A DNA stretch of 64,000 bases, from NCBI RefSeq assembly GCF_000143415.4, contig NW_003314273.1, positions 1,704,052 to 1,768,051 on the forward strand, given 5' to 3'. Numbering within the stretch: the first letter of the stretch is position 1; each line of letters starts with the position of its first letter. The position numbers and the translations under genes are program-made. Shown in pieces: positions 20,683 to 32,894 of this stretch. Origin of the DNA: Selaginella moellendorffii (Eukaryota; Streptophyta; Lycopodiopsida; Selaginellales; Selaginellaceae). The notes beneath the pieces were generated by a model. The model had not been told where the DNA came from. It ran no database searches and was given only the letters and a program-made list of their open reading frames with translations.

Positions 20683-23600
20683 ATAAGCCACCAAGGAGAA
20701 CAACTAACTATCATAAAAGATCATTAATCATCTCATTAATGAAGAAATGCATAATCATCGTCGAAAAAAGAATCCACCATCACGAAGAATGGCAAGCTAA
20801 TAGGCCAAAATGCCTTCTCTAACAACTTTTAACAAATGGACCACAAGCATGAAAACTTAAGAAACCAAAAGCTCAAAGAAACTTATAGCTAAATCTTGCT
20901 TAATTATGAACATGAGTTTCGCATAAACTAACTTCAATGCTAAAGAAGAAATCATGGTACAACCCACAATATCCTCCTCAACACATCTATAAGCTAAACT
21001 TCATAATGCATAGCTAATGAAGAGCATATTTATATCAATTCAAAAACTAAACACAATGGAGTTATGCTAAATGCAAAAACCAACTTCAACATCGAAGATA
21101 ATAGGCCAAAATGCCTTCTCTAACAATTTAACAAATGGACCACAAGCATGAAAACTTAAGAAACCAAAAGCTCAAAGAAACCTATAGTTAAGTCTTGTTT
21201 AATTATGAACATGAGTTTCGCATAAACTAACTTCAATACTAAAGAAGAAATCATGGTACAACCCACAATATCCTCCTCAACACATCTATAAGCTAAACTT
21301 CATAATGCTAAAGCTAATGAACAACATATTTGTATCAATTCAAAAACCAAACACAATGGAGTTATGCTCAATAAGTGCATTAAACGATTCTCCATGATTC
21401 TATTTTCTATAGCAAGACGTAACTCACATCATAACAAGCACAAGAAGAATCATCAATGATTGATATATCCCTAACTCAAATCCAATAAAATTTAAATATT
21501 TCAATATTGATCACTAACTCTTCCTCTCGTAAAGCTAGCATAATCTATGACTAATCACTTTTCAAGGAAAAGCCAAAGCTTAATTTCTACTAAGAAATCT
21601 CATCTAGAACACAACTAACTCAACTTGCCACTCAATTTCTTTGAATGTCAATACAATTGCTAACTAGCATATAGATGATTGCCAATAACGTAAAGCCATA
21701 GCTAAATCATCAACACTATCTTCATTCAAATCTCAACATCAACAATGTCAACGACAAAGCATCACTTTAATGCCATCAACACCATAACAAAACTAAAAGA
21801 AAGTAAGAGTGAATCACAACTCAAAGCTCTTTAGCAACTTAAGCTAACCAAAGTCGAAGATACTTTAGTCAGTATTCAAGATCAATCCTTCAGCAAAACT
21901 CAATTATAGATAACACTTCCTCAAGGAGTGAATCACCACATCTAAAACTTAATGAAATCTAACACTACGAATTAAATGCAACCAAATGTTATTGACAGAG
22001 ATAAAGTCGACATGTGTAAGTCTAACCACATGATCCTCCTTAACACCATTTGGTAAAGAGCAATCACTAGTCACCAAGTAACCAACAATAACTTTTCAAC
22101 TTGCCTTCATAAGACTCAAACACTAAATTCGTGCCATCAAGTCATATACTTGTCCAATATGAACTTAACATCTCAGGCACAAGATAAAAGTTCATAGACA
22201 CACAAACTAAATGACCACTTGAATCCAACTCAACCGCAATAAGCTCACCAATGCATTTAGCCAATAGCTCTGAGCATGTTTTGAAGAGGCTAGCTATGCA
22301 TGATCAACACTTAGTCAAAATTAAAGTGAAGACCATGAGATGGACTCATATTGGTACATAACCTCCTCATAGACGAAGCTTTAGTATGGGTACCAACTTC
22401 TCAACCTTAAACAACTAAGTTGGACATCACCATCCTCAGCCAAGGCGCAGGGCTACCAAGACTAAATCAAGATCAATAAAAGCTCACTACCTCCATAGAG
22501 TTTAACAAAATGCAAGGTGCAATTTGCCACTAAATATAACGCTACAAAAGAAAGGCACAAGGGTCACCTTTCTTAGAAAAGCACAACAACCACTTTTTTA
22601 CACCAACTCTAGATTCTATCCAACTCAATTGATTTAGGCCCTAAAAGTTAACATCCCTTTTAAGCCATATTATACAAACTACCTACTAAGGTTTAGGCTA
22701 ACCAAAGTCAATTCCAACCCTTTCATTAGTTTATAGTGGCTTATGAAAATAGAATGGTTTTCAAACAAAGCGACCAATAGATCAGCCATAGGGATATTTT
22801 AACAAAATTTGTGGAAATTTTCCATCCTAGAGGAAGAATGACTCAAAGTCTAAGAATACAAACTTTCAAGACTTAACAAACTTCCTTCTAACAACAACTT
22901 TCACATAGATTCACCTCAACAAAAATTCTCAAGACCCATAATATCCTTAGCATCGAATATCTTGCCCATGGTTTTGGTCAGAGTCTTAGTCTTGGTCTCG
23001 GTTCCATCTTGGACTCCATCTTGGGTCCATCTCGGACACCATCTAGGGTCCATCTCGGACTTCATCTTTATTTCCGACATCCAACACTGACATCCATAAA
23101 ATGCAAAATAAACATTTAAGGCTTGATCACAAAAACCATATCTTTGGATATCCATATTGCACTAACACTCTTTTTCAACCACCTTCAAGATCCAATGTGA
23201 AACCAAAACACTAACAAAAAACTGACATAGAGAATTAAGGTTTAAGGAGAATTCTTCATCATTAAAAATAACAATATCACTTCCACTAACACAAGTGTTA
23301 GGGAAGTTAATGTCTTAACTACACATTTTTTCCATCCAACAATCTACTTTAAGTGTTAACAGATAAATTAACAAGCCATAGCAAGTGAATGCTATAACCC
23401 TTTTAAACACCACAATAGGCAAGCCCCAGAAAACAAGGTACCAATTTAAGCTTAGCATAATGGACCACCATCGGGAATCCAGTCAAAGTTACTATAATGC
23501 TACTATGTGCAAGTAGATTAGCTTCACTATCAGCCACTTTGGGGTTGATCATCGTTTACCCAAGCAACTTCGTAAACACATTGTTCATTATTACATGGAT

Positions 23601-24073
23601 ATGATATAAGTATCACAATGACTTGATCATCAATTGAGCAACACCACGAGCAATGCATATGTTATTAATTCAAAGGTTTATGTGAGTATCAAGTGCCAAC
23701 TCGATTCGCTAAAATGCAACATAAATGCCACACCCCACCGACAGAGATTTACAACATTGAACACCACCAACTTTTGTTCAAAACACGAACAAGCTCATGC
23801 CACTCTCTTTTTGACCAAATTCAAAATTAATCTAATACCAAGCTACTCAAGGAGCAATAACAAGGTTCCCCAAAAAAGAATTGAGCAGCCCAGCATTGTA
23901 ATCCAAATCTTCAATAGCAAGCCTAGACAAAATGGTATATCACTTCACTACTACCCATCCCATGACTCACCATTTATAAGACCATTATAACCAATATATA
24001 TCAAGGTAGGGACTCTTGATTGCATGATGTGAACACAAACAATGAGTCAAACACCTCGTTATAAATCTCTCCA
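20683..24073 (-). repeat. Repeat E, minus-strand copy (long non-coding repeat)
   Basis: AT-rich, no open frame of note. Its reverse complement matches 44915-45640 followed directly by 61738-64000, so it is the uninterrupted version of the sequence that hosts chromovirus B. It contains an internal tandem duplication (about 20798-21040 versus 21100-21340). Because the plus copy follows an H-type LTR and a PBS, E is probably the internal region of a large non-autonomous LTR element. Confidence 0.65.
22960..23070. repeat. GGACTC/GGGTCC array inserted in repeat E
   Basis: Six-base units of the same type as the A and B LTR arrays (TTGGACTCCATCTTGGGTCC...). The matching position of the other E copy (about 62000) lacks it. 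Confidence 0.7.
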
Positions 24074-24878
24074 ACAAGTGGGGTAGCTTGGTGAAGTGTT
24101 CAAAAGCCGGCTTTAGTTCCCCCGGGAGATCGACTGGCCGATGCTCCCAGTCCAAGTGTGGGTGGCACTACCTACTTGGATACCTGTCGTGGCTCAACGG
24201 AACCTCGCTCTAAGCCCATGGCTAGAGCACCTAAAGGCGAAAGGCGGGGAGAGTACCCATGAGGCTTGCGTAAGGCCACGGTGTTCCGAAATGTTGTCCC
24301 AAAGTCCCAGACTATGGAAAGGAAGAGGAGTAGCCCTCTGGTGTGGTGACAAAGGACATAGTCACCCAGTGAGGAAGTCCCAGAGGACAGTTGGACTTAG
24401 AGGTCGGGCCTACGGGCCTTGATCCAGTGGCAGTGTTGGCGAACACGGCCATCGACAGAGAGGGACTTGGTGGGGACCGGAAAAGAGATATTGGGGAAGG
24501 TTATTCCCTAAGTCTGCGAGCATCCTAAGGATGCTAAGGAGTGGATCTGGGATGATCCCTCATGGATGGATGGCCTAGTCTATGAGAGACAGGATTGCAA
24601 TGTAGGTGGTGTTGGACCACCAGCATGACCAAGGTGAATAGGTATGGCCTCAGCGTAACGGGCCGATATGTCGGTGATACCTTGGGGTGTCGATCATGGG
24701 ATCGGACATGTGGAGCACTTAGACCAAGTGCAAAGGTTGAGTGGTATGGATGCCATTCTCGGGGCTAGCAAGCCCCAAGTCCTAACTGGGACTTGTGGAG
24801 GTTGTGAATGAGACTCCTCCAAGTGGTCGGAGGTGTGGTTAAGTGACTAAAGTAAAATGGAAAAATTAGTCGCTTACA
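24074..24878 (+). repeat. Family A LTR fragment (3' part)
   Basis: Matches the last ~800 bp of the A LTR (48336-49137), ending GTCGCTTACA. No PBS follows, so this is a truncated solo LTR. Confidence 0.8.
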
Positions 24879-25353
24879 GTCCCCTCCTTGCCCTTGTGGG
24901 GCAAGGGTTTTATACAAGGAAGATGGGGAATATTCTAAGGACCAGAATATTCCCTCTCTCTCTCTCACTCTCTCGGTGGCCATGCCCTAACATGCGACCA
25001 CGGTGGATCGCACTGGCTCTAGATGCATGAGAATCCTCCGAAGAGTGTAAAGAGATGGTGGTGGCACTCTGAGAAGGTGGCTAGTCTGATATGTCGGACT
25101 GAAGAAGACAGCAGCTGAAAAGGACGGCATAGTTGCTGGGTTGCCGGTAAAGCGAGGTGGCGTGTGTCCACTGAGTGCTAGAGTATAAAAAATTGGCTTT
25201 GGCTTCTGTGGCCTCGCCTAAATATCCACCTAGGTGCCTTGAGTGAACAGGTTCACCCGGTTGGAAAAAAGTCACTCCAGAAAAGCTAATGCGTCATCGG
25301 CAAATGGTCATAAGGATATCTTGGAAACGACATGTCCAAATGAGGTGGTGTCT
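24879..25353. other. Unassigned stretch before element C'
   Basis: Contains a short hairpin (cccttg...caaggg, about 24891-24908), a CT-rich run at 24952-24976 and a TATAAAAAAT box at about 25192. It could be a fragment of another LTR or promoter. No gene recognised. Confidence 0.35.
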
Positions 25354-25586
25354 TGTTAGGCTCCAGCTTTGACCACATGGTCAACGTCGGTCAAAGGGAG
25401 GCTCAAGGGTATATTAAGGCATGTTAGGGTAAGGGACTTAACCTACCCTAGGGCTCACAATGGAGCGGCGGCACAGTGGAGCTTTTGAGGTAGCTCGAGG
25501 GTGGTTGGGTGGTGAGGAACCTCAAGAGGTGGTATAGCATAGTCTAGGGCGACTAGATCTTTGTCTTTTTGTGCCGGATCATAACA
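25354..25586 (+). repeat. Family C' 5' LTR
   Basis: TGTTAGGCTCC...CATAACA, 233 bp, with the PBS beginning one base after it. Confidence 0.85.
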
Positions 25587-25833
25587 TTGGTATCAGAGAA
25601 GTTGGTTGCAATGGTTGACCAAGCTAAACACTAGAATCCTATTGTCGATGGTGGTGCCGACGATGGTGCCGATGAAGCTGCGGAGATTTGAACCATTCAA
25701 GATGTGGTTCATGAGCTGCGAGCCCTAATCGAAATCAATAAGAGATGCAAGACGAGATGCATGGCATGATGGATACCATGCGTGGGCGTGTTGAGGCACT
25801 TGAGGCTGGATGGGCTAGCGCTCCAAGTAAGCC

Positions 25834-26640
25834 TTGGTAGATCGATTCAAGATTCCAACTTTTTCTTGTGATGGTGGTGTGGACAAGTGTCTCGCTTGGC
25901 TAGCCAATGTGAAGAAGTTCTTGGCTACTAGGGGAACTCCAGATCTAGAGGCTTTAGTGGCTATTCCGATGGTTTTGCGTGATGCGGGTCTTCGATGGTG
26001 GAATTGGCTTGAGGAGTCTTGTGTTGCAAATAAGAAACCACTAGTGTCTACCATGGATGAGTTTAAGGCTGCTTTTTGTTTATGTTTTGCCCCTCATTAC
26101 GATGTGGAGAATGCTCGTACAAAACTTCGACCTAAGGGAAAATGACGCTCAGGGACTATATTGAGAAGCTTACTCGCTTGATTAGTCGTGTTCCAACGAA
26201 GGATCCAGATCAAAACAAGTCCGACTTCATTGATGGCTTACATAGTGAGAGTATGCGGCAACACTTCCGTCATTCTCAGCCTACAAAGAGTTTGGAAGAG
26301 CTCTTTGATGCGGCTTGTCGACTTGACAATGACAAGCACAAGTCTTGCAAGCGTTCGCAGAGTCCTTCTGTCGAGAATCGTCATGATAATCACCGTGGAC
26401 ACAAGGATGGGAACAAGCATCATAAGTTGAAGTCGGTGGTGACTACTTCGGATGCAAAGGGGTCCAAGAAGCAAAAGTTCTTTGTGAAGATTTATAGATA
26501 GGGTTGTCATCATTGCGGCGAACTTAGACACTACAAGGCTGATTGTTTGCAATTAAAGAACAAGCACCAGGACAAGAAGATTGGCCATTCTTCTCACGGT
26601 AAGTCAGATACTAAAAAGTTGCAAGCTTTGTAGTGTGAGG
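25834..26640 (+). pseudogene. Family C' gag
   Basis: Retrotransposon capsid domain (FKIPTFSCDGGVDKCLAWL..., LRDAGLRWWNWLEE) followed by LRDYIEKLTRLISRVPTKD and a zinc knuckle CHHCGELRHYKADC at about 26505-26546. A frameshift at about 26140 and in-frame TAGs near 26499 and 26631 break it. Confidence 0.75.
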
Positions 26641-26717
26641 ATGATGAAAACGACCATTCCAGTTGGAGGAAGAGACTTTCGATCGTTGCTCATCAGCTCA
26701 ACTGTGTATGGAACAAG

Positions 26718-27725
26718 ATGGAGCTCAAGGATACGTGTGAATCAACTTTAATGCTGGAAGCTGTGTTCTATGGCAATCCCGTGCAGATTTTACTGGATAG
26801 TGGGAGCGATGACAACGTTGTTTCTTCAAAGTTTGTTGCGGAACATGGCCTAGTCACATGCGGAGTTCTTCCATACACAATGGAAGGTGCAGCTACCTCT
26901 GCTCAGCATTTCGATGCTTGTGTCGAAGGGCTGGAAGTGTTAGTTGGCAAAACCACACTTGTGGAAACTTTTTATCTCGCAGATATCTATCGTGTGGATC
27001 TCATTCTTAGGATGCCATGGTTGGTGAAGGTGAATCCAAAGATAAAGTGGAGTATTAAACATATCTCGCTGGAATATGGTGGCATTAAAGATGTGTGGTT
27101 TGGTGAGGGCATTCAGCCATCAGTTGGTATGCTCTCTGCTACATCTTTGAAGCGGGCTTGTCATAATGGAAAAGCACTTTCGAGTTACTTGCTGTTTGTT
27201 CGTGACTTGGGGGACCAAGGCATATGTGGGGGAGAAGCAGCAGTATGGGATGTACTTGACGAGTTTTCTAATGTTTTTCCATCTGAACTTCCTCAAATTG
27301 CCTCCATTACAAGGTGTGGAGCATGGGATTACATTAGAGCTGGGGACGCGGCCAATTTACCGGCGTCCATTTTGGTTAAGTTATGTGGAGGAGCAAGAAG
27401 TTCAATGACAAGTCAAGGAGTTACTTGAGTTTAGATTTATTCAGCCAAGTAAGTCTCTGTTTGGTGCTCTGGTCTTGCTTGTGAAGAAGGACGGTTCAAT
27501 ACGAATGTGTATTGAGTATTGCACTTTGAACAAGAAGACAGTGAAGGATAAGATGCTGATGCCATGTGTGGATAATATCCTAGACAAGCTTGGTGAAGCA
27601 CGAGTGTTTACCAAGATTAATCTGAAGAGTGGATATCATCAGATTGCAATGGATAATTCATCTATCTCCAAGACAACATTCAACACAAGCTTCAGACATT
27701 TTGAGTTTACAATTATGCCGTTTGT
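26718..27725 (+). pseudogene. Family C' protease and partial RT
   Basis: Aspartic protease motif ILLDSGSDDNVVSSKFV at about 26787-26837, then DLGDQGICGGEAAVWDVLDEF, which links to RT as in copy C. A TGA at 27407 stands where copy C has CGA (Arg). RT continues to HFEFTIMPF and stops at the junction. Confidence 0.75.
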
Positions 27726-29915
27726 GGACAAAGTAGGGGCTGGTCTAGCGAGGGGAGAACTTCGAAAGTGGCATAAACTCCTTGAGTAGAACAAGATCGC
27801 CATCCTCAACTGGTTCAGCAAATCGCTGGTGATCAATGACTGACTTGATCTTCTGCTTGCCTCAAAGGAGATGTTCCGATGTGGATCGTCGATGTTCTTC
27901 CAATGCAAGAACCTCCAAGTCACGTGTATGAAGCTTGTCCTCATCACTGCGTATCAAAGGGAAAGTGAGAGTGATGGCTCTTGGATCTCCATTCGGAGCA
28001 CAACCTCTATCCCATAGACAAGGGAGAATGGGGTCGTGGAGATGGATGTCTTGAAGGATGTCCAAAAGGCCCACAACACCATAACCAAGTGCTTGTGCCA
28101 ACGCCATGGGTGATCCTCCACAAGTTTGAGATGACTGTCTTCAGTATCTTGTTGCTAGACTCGTCTTAACCATTGTACTCAAGATAATAGCTGCTGCCCC
28201 TCATGTGCTTGACCTGCAGCTGCTGGAGAAGATGCTGCATCAGCTGTCCAAGGAAGTCGCTGCCACGATTGGAAATCAAAACAGCAGGAACTCCGAATTG
28301 CCAAATGATGTACTCGTAGACAAACTTTGCTGTAGATTGTTGATCTGCTTGTCGTAGAGGGGCAGCCTCAACCCATTTTGTGAAACAGTCCATCGCCATG
28401 ATGATGTATCGCTGTCCTTTTGAGCTTGGTGGGTTGATCGGGCCAACAAAGTCAAGTCCCCACTGAGAAAAGGGACCTGGAGAAGTAATGAGCTGGAAAG
28501 GAAGACGTGGAACATGGCTCTGGGGGTTGAGCCATTAGCATTGCTCACATGCCTTTGCATAGGCCAAGCTGTCTTGGTGAATTCGAGGCCAAAAGTAGCC
28601 ATGGTGCAAGAGGAGCTGTGCTGTGACCCATCCCGAGAAATACCTCACACAAGAGTGGAAAGCATGAAGGAGCTTAGGACCTTGTGTTCCCCACACACCA
28701 CAACAAAACTTCCTGAGAAGTTCTCCTGTAAAGGTGTCCGTCGAGAAGGAAAAACCCTCGTGCTTGGATCTCCAATGCCTTTTGTTGCACTGGTGAGGAA
28801 TCTACTGGAAACTGACCTGAATCCAGGTACACTGCAATGTCCTGTAATGCTTATGGGACCACAAAGGAAGTAGCTTCAGCAACTAGGAACTCGCTCGGAT
28901 CCATCACACACTTCCGCCGCATGTGAAAAGTTGGCTAGAACTCTTGGATGGTCACAATCCAAGATAAAGTACGAGGACTGTGAACCGGTCACTGTAAAAG
29001 AAAGGTTAGCACATTAAAATAGATATGGAAATGGATATAGGCTCCAGCAAGAAAGTGAAGGTGTAAACAACAGCCACTACTTTTTTTTCCGCATCCACGT
29101 ACCTCTTCTCAGTCTCCTTGAACAAATGTGAGGCATAATATGTTGTATGTGGTGGCTTGCCAAGCTGTGAACATTGGCAAAGGCATACTCCAAAAGCCTC
29201 TAAACCCGTTATGATGTAAATGTTGAAAGGAAGTTGTTTCTTTGGTGATTGGAGTATTGGGGTCGTGCGGAGTGACTGCTTTAGTGACTCAAAAGGCTTG
29301 TTGCTAGGACTCACCCCAGTAAAATGGAACGTTGTGTTGTAGTAGGGCTATCAGAGGCTGTAAACATGCAGCATAGTTGTGGAAGAAACGGCGAAAGAAA
29401 CCTGTTTGCCCGAGGAAGCTATGAAGCTCCTTCAAGTTGGTTGGTGGGTTCTAATCCAGAATCTCCTGAGCCTTGGCTACCTGGGGCTTGATCCCATCTT
29501 GCAAGACATCAAAGCCTAGCAACCGGCCTTCAGTCACCCCAAATTTGGGTTCAATAAAAACCTATGTTGTCGGCAGCAAGTGAAGATTTGCTCCAAGTGC
29601 ACAAGGTGGTCCTCAAAGGAGTCAGAGGTCATGCACAGATCATCCATATACACCCTTAAGGCACCTTCAATCAAGTTGTGAAAGGCATGGGTCATGAAGC
29701 GTTGAAAAGTAGCTCTGGCATTACACAAGCCAAATGAGAGACCGTTGAAAGTGAAGATTCCCCAAGGTGTCCGGAAGGCCATAAGATCTCAATGATCAGG
29801 ATGAATGAATATCTGGTTGTACCCTGAAAAGCCATCCATAAAAGGGTAGTAACGGTGTCCAGCCATCTTATCCACAATCGCATCGATAAATGGAGTTGAA
29901 AAGTGATCTTTCACA
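27726..29915 (-). pseudogene. Element F: Ty3/gypsy pol fragment (RT-RNase H-integrase)
   Basis: In minus orientation: RT (29.4-29.91 kb) with SFGLCNARATFQRFM and VYMDDLCM (YMDD box). RNase H region (29.0-29.32 kb) with TGLEAFGVCLCQ and KRYVDAEKKVVAVVY. Integrase (27.8-28.64 kb) with the core CFTKWVEAAPLR and LISNRGSDFLGQL, where the usual second Asp is read as Asn. Several frameshifts and stops. It differs from families B, C and G and is truncated at both ends; no LTR found. Confidence 0.75.
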
Positions 29916-30790
29916 AGTAAGTTATCATCCGATAAACTAGTATTATAGTATAGGAACCACCAAGATCACAAGAGTTGGAAACATAGGATTCACTATCTAA
30001 CAAAATTCAATAACTAGTGTATCATCAAGGATACTTAATGACAAAACATAACTATCAAAGATTGCAAACAGAGTGCCAAACAACTTATGAAGGATAACTC
30101 AAAGAACACAAAGTATCATTGACTGACAAGCAAAATGCTCGCGAATGTATCGCCCAAAGGAAATAACATTCCAACCTATAAGAACTAACTCGAGTAATAA
30201 TCAACAAAACAAAATGAAAGTGGTAAGACAAACAAACATTCATTCATGCCAACTATTGCACTAGCTAATCTGAATAAATCCCAGCCAACAACACCAAGGA
30301 ATTTAAGTTGCATAAACAAGTATCAGCCACATCCTATTGATATCTCAAACCCAAGAGACCAATCCAGAGCAAACCACAAAGAACATGTGGTATTGCAAAA
30401 AGCCATAAACCATCAAGGAGAACCACTAACAATCATGAAAGATTATCAATCATCCCATCAATGAAGAGATGCATAATCATTATCAAAGAGGAATTCACCA
30501 TCTTAAAGAATGGCAATTCATTCCATATCAACAACAATCAAGCAAAACCTTTTAACAAGTTGTAACACTGCACTAAATAGCATAACTAGATGCATCACAA
30601 TGCATTTTGAAGGGTTTATCAAGATCTGGGATCCTGAGAATAAGAACTGTAGTCAAGATCTCCTTCAATGGTACGAAAACATGCTAATAAGCTGGTGTCC
30701 AATGAAATGGTATACTACTCTTTGTTAACTCAGTCAACGGAAGAGCAATTCTTGCAAAATTGGAAACAAACTTCCGATAGTATCCCACCA
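29916..30790. other. AT-rich repeat stretch with an E-like segment
   Basis: 30395-30530 resembles the start of repeat E at 20683-20810 (CATCAAGGAGAACCACTAAC..., GAAGAGATGCATAATCAT). The rest is unassigned AT-rich sequence with no convincing gene. Confidence 0.45.
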
Positions 30791-32712
30791 AACCGGGAAA
30801 GGAATGAACATCTGATACAGTGGTCAGAACTTCCTAAGACTTCACTACTTCCACCTTTTTTGGATCCACCTTAATTACACCACCACCAACAACTCCAATA
30901 TCTTCTTTGGTACAGGATCAACCCTATCACCAATTTGAATTGAGTCACCAACACCCTTACCTTCCATCACTTGAACCCAAAAGGTTCGACATCCCTTTTT
31001 AGCTGCTTTCTAAGCAGCTCTCGCAGTCAAGAACTGAGCATCCCAATCCTTTGAGGAGCGCTTTTGCAACTGGAAGGACACATTGGGATATCCTTCTGAC
31101 TTCAATATGATATGACTTTATCCAACACCATAAATCCCTTTAATATATTTGTTGAAGAAATCCATACCAAACACCATATGAAAATCTGGTATCTTCAACA
31201 CTACCAAGTCCATTCTTTCTTTCCACTTGGATATTTTTATTGGAACATTACTCACAAATTTTCTAGCTACTTGCCCATCTTTCGCAAACTAGAAGTGTAT
31301 GGGCGACATTTTCTCAACATTCAATCCTAACAACTTAACTAAGTCTTCGGATATCACGCTGTGCATAGCTCCGTGTCAATCATCACTCGGATTCGATGTC
31401 TGCATACAAAGCCTACCAGATACATCAATGGATTAGTGTTTGCATTGACTGCGAGAAAAACTTGAGGAAAGCAACGAAAGTAACTCACCTCATCTTCCTC
31501 ATAGTTTGCATTGACCAACTTGTTAACCCCTTCAGCTTCACCACCACCATCTTCCCTCATGACATTAACACGAGACCTTGTCTTATGTTTGTGGGACATT
31601 CCAAGGACATGTCTTGACTCTCCACAATCGAAGCAATGACCCACACTACCCATTCCGGGAGCAAGTTTCGCAACTTGCTACTGCTTGTACCCACTAGGAG
31701 GAGGAACAGAGGGTCTAGAACCAGAAGAAGCTGCTGGTGGTCTCCAACTACCACCACCACCTTTGTTAACCGTTTTTTGTGAGCCTCCAGGGCAAAACCT
31801 TACTTCCACCCTCTATTTCCAGTCACCTTGTTTATTCCCAGAATTCTTATTCTTATCCGAGGTACCAACATACGGCTGCTGATAATATTCTTCTATGAGC
31901 GAGTGACTAAAGGCAACTTGCTGTGCTACCTCCTTACACTCTAGGTACGTCTTCGGCTTCAACTTCAAAATCTTATTGCGAGAAAGTGAACTTAAACCCT
32001 CTAGGAAATAACTCCGAGCATCTTCATCACTCATATTTGCAATCATAATGCACTTCTGAGCAAATGCATTAACATAATGCATGAGGTCCCCTTGCTGCTT
32101 TAACTACCGCAGCTCCATGCGATGTCTCAGACCAAGATCATCCGGCAAGTATTCCTTACGGATACGAGACCGCATCTTGGTCCAACTTCTAGTTTGCCCT
32201 TTTTCAGCACACACCTGGCGCCACAAAGTTTTGGCATGATCAGTGAGAAAGGATTGCGTGCACACAACTTTCATACAATCATCTACATCTGCCACTATAA
32301 AATAATTTTCCATATCGTAAACCCAATCTTCCAAAACCTAATAGTCCCGCATGCCTCTAAAATTGGGTGGTTTTGGAGGCTTGAACTTTGAAACTCGTGC
32401 AATCAGGGGCCGCTGTAGAACTTCATTGTCCTCAGAACTTGAAGAGGAGTCTAGTTTATTAGGTTTAGCTGGTTTAGCCGCCTCAGCTTCTTTCTTCCTT
32501 TTTTTGTTCTCCTTCTTCAATTTGCGAACTTCTCTTCGCAAATTTTTAATCTCAATCTCCTGAGCCGTACACTGCAGTGCTGCAGCATCTGGCTCTTCCA
32601 CTTCTGACTCAGCTTTAGCCTCTTCTGTAGCATCTCTAGCAGGAGTTTCCTCCTCTCAATTCACCTATCTAGAGGTTTCAGTGTCATCAGCATGGTTCCT
32701 TTTCACCATCCT
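30791..32712 (-). pseudogene. Element G: Ty3/gypsy gag-protease fragment
   Basis: Minus-strand reading from about 32712. An N-terminal coiled-coil/basic region (EIEIKNLRREVRKLKKENKK), a KPPKPPNFRGMRDY linker, the capsid domain (MEDWVYDMENYFIVADVDDC, FAQKCIMIANMSDEDARSYF), a degenerate zinc knuckle HCFDCGESRH, and a protease remnant RVMIDTELCTA where the DTG/DSG triad is lost. It then runs into decayed sequence similar to the RT end at 12.65 kb. Several stops separate the pieces. Confidence 0.7.
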
Positions 32713-32724
32713 ATGGTGGTTAAA

Positions 32725-32890
32725 GCATCGAGGGGACCTTATGCATTATGTTAATATGTTTACTCAAAAGCATATTATGATTGCAAATATGAGTGATGAA
32801 GATGCTTGAAGTTATTTTCTAGAGGGTTTTTCACTTTCTCCCAATGAGCTTTTGAAGTTTAAGGTAAAGACGTACTTGGAGTGTAAGGTG
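32725..32890 (+). pseudogene. Small gag fragment of family G, opposite strand
   Basis: Encodes HYVNMFTQKHIMIANMSDED then YFLEGF, matching the G capsid segment at 31.97-32.08 kb but on the plus strand, with an internal TGA. Confidence 0.65.
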
Positions 32891-32894
32891 ATCT

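Larger units (their letters stand above)
25354..27725 (+). mobile_element. Family C' Ty3/gypsy element, 3'-truncated
   Basis: 5' LTR 25354-25586, PBS TGGTATCAGAG at 25588-25598 (plant initiator-Met type), gag, protease and the first half of RT. It ends abruptly at about 27725 where minus-strand element F begins. It complements copy C but overlaps it in RT, so they are separate insertions. Confidence 0.8.

Noticed and set aside
20798-21340. CRISPR-like array in repeat E
   Set aside because: It is a single ~300-bp tandem duplication with no short regular repeats or spacers.
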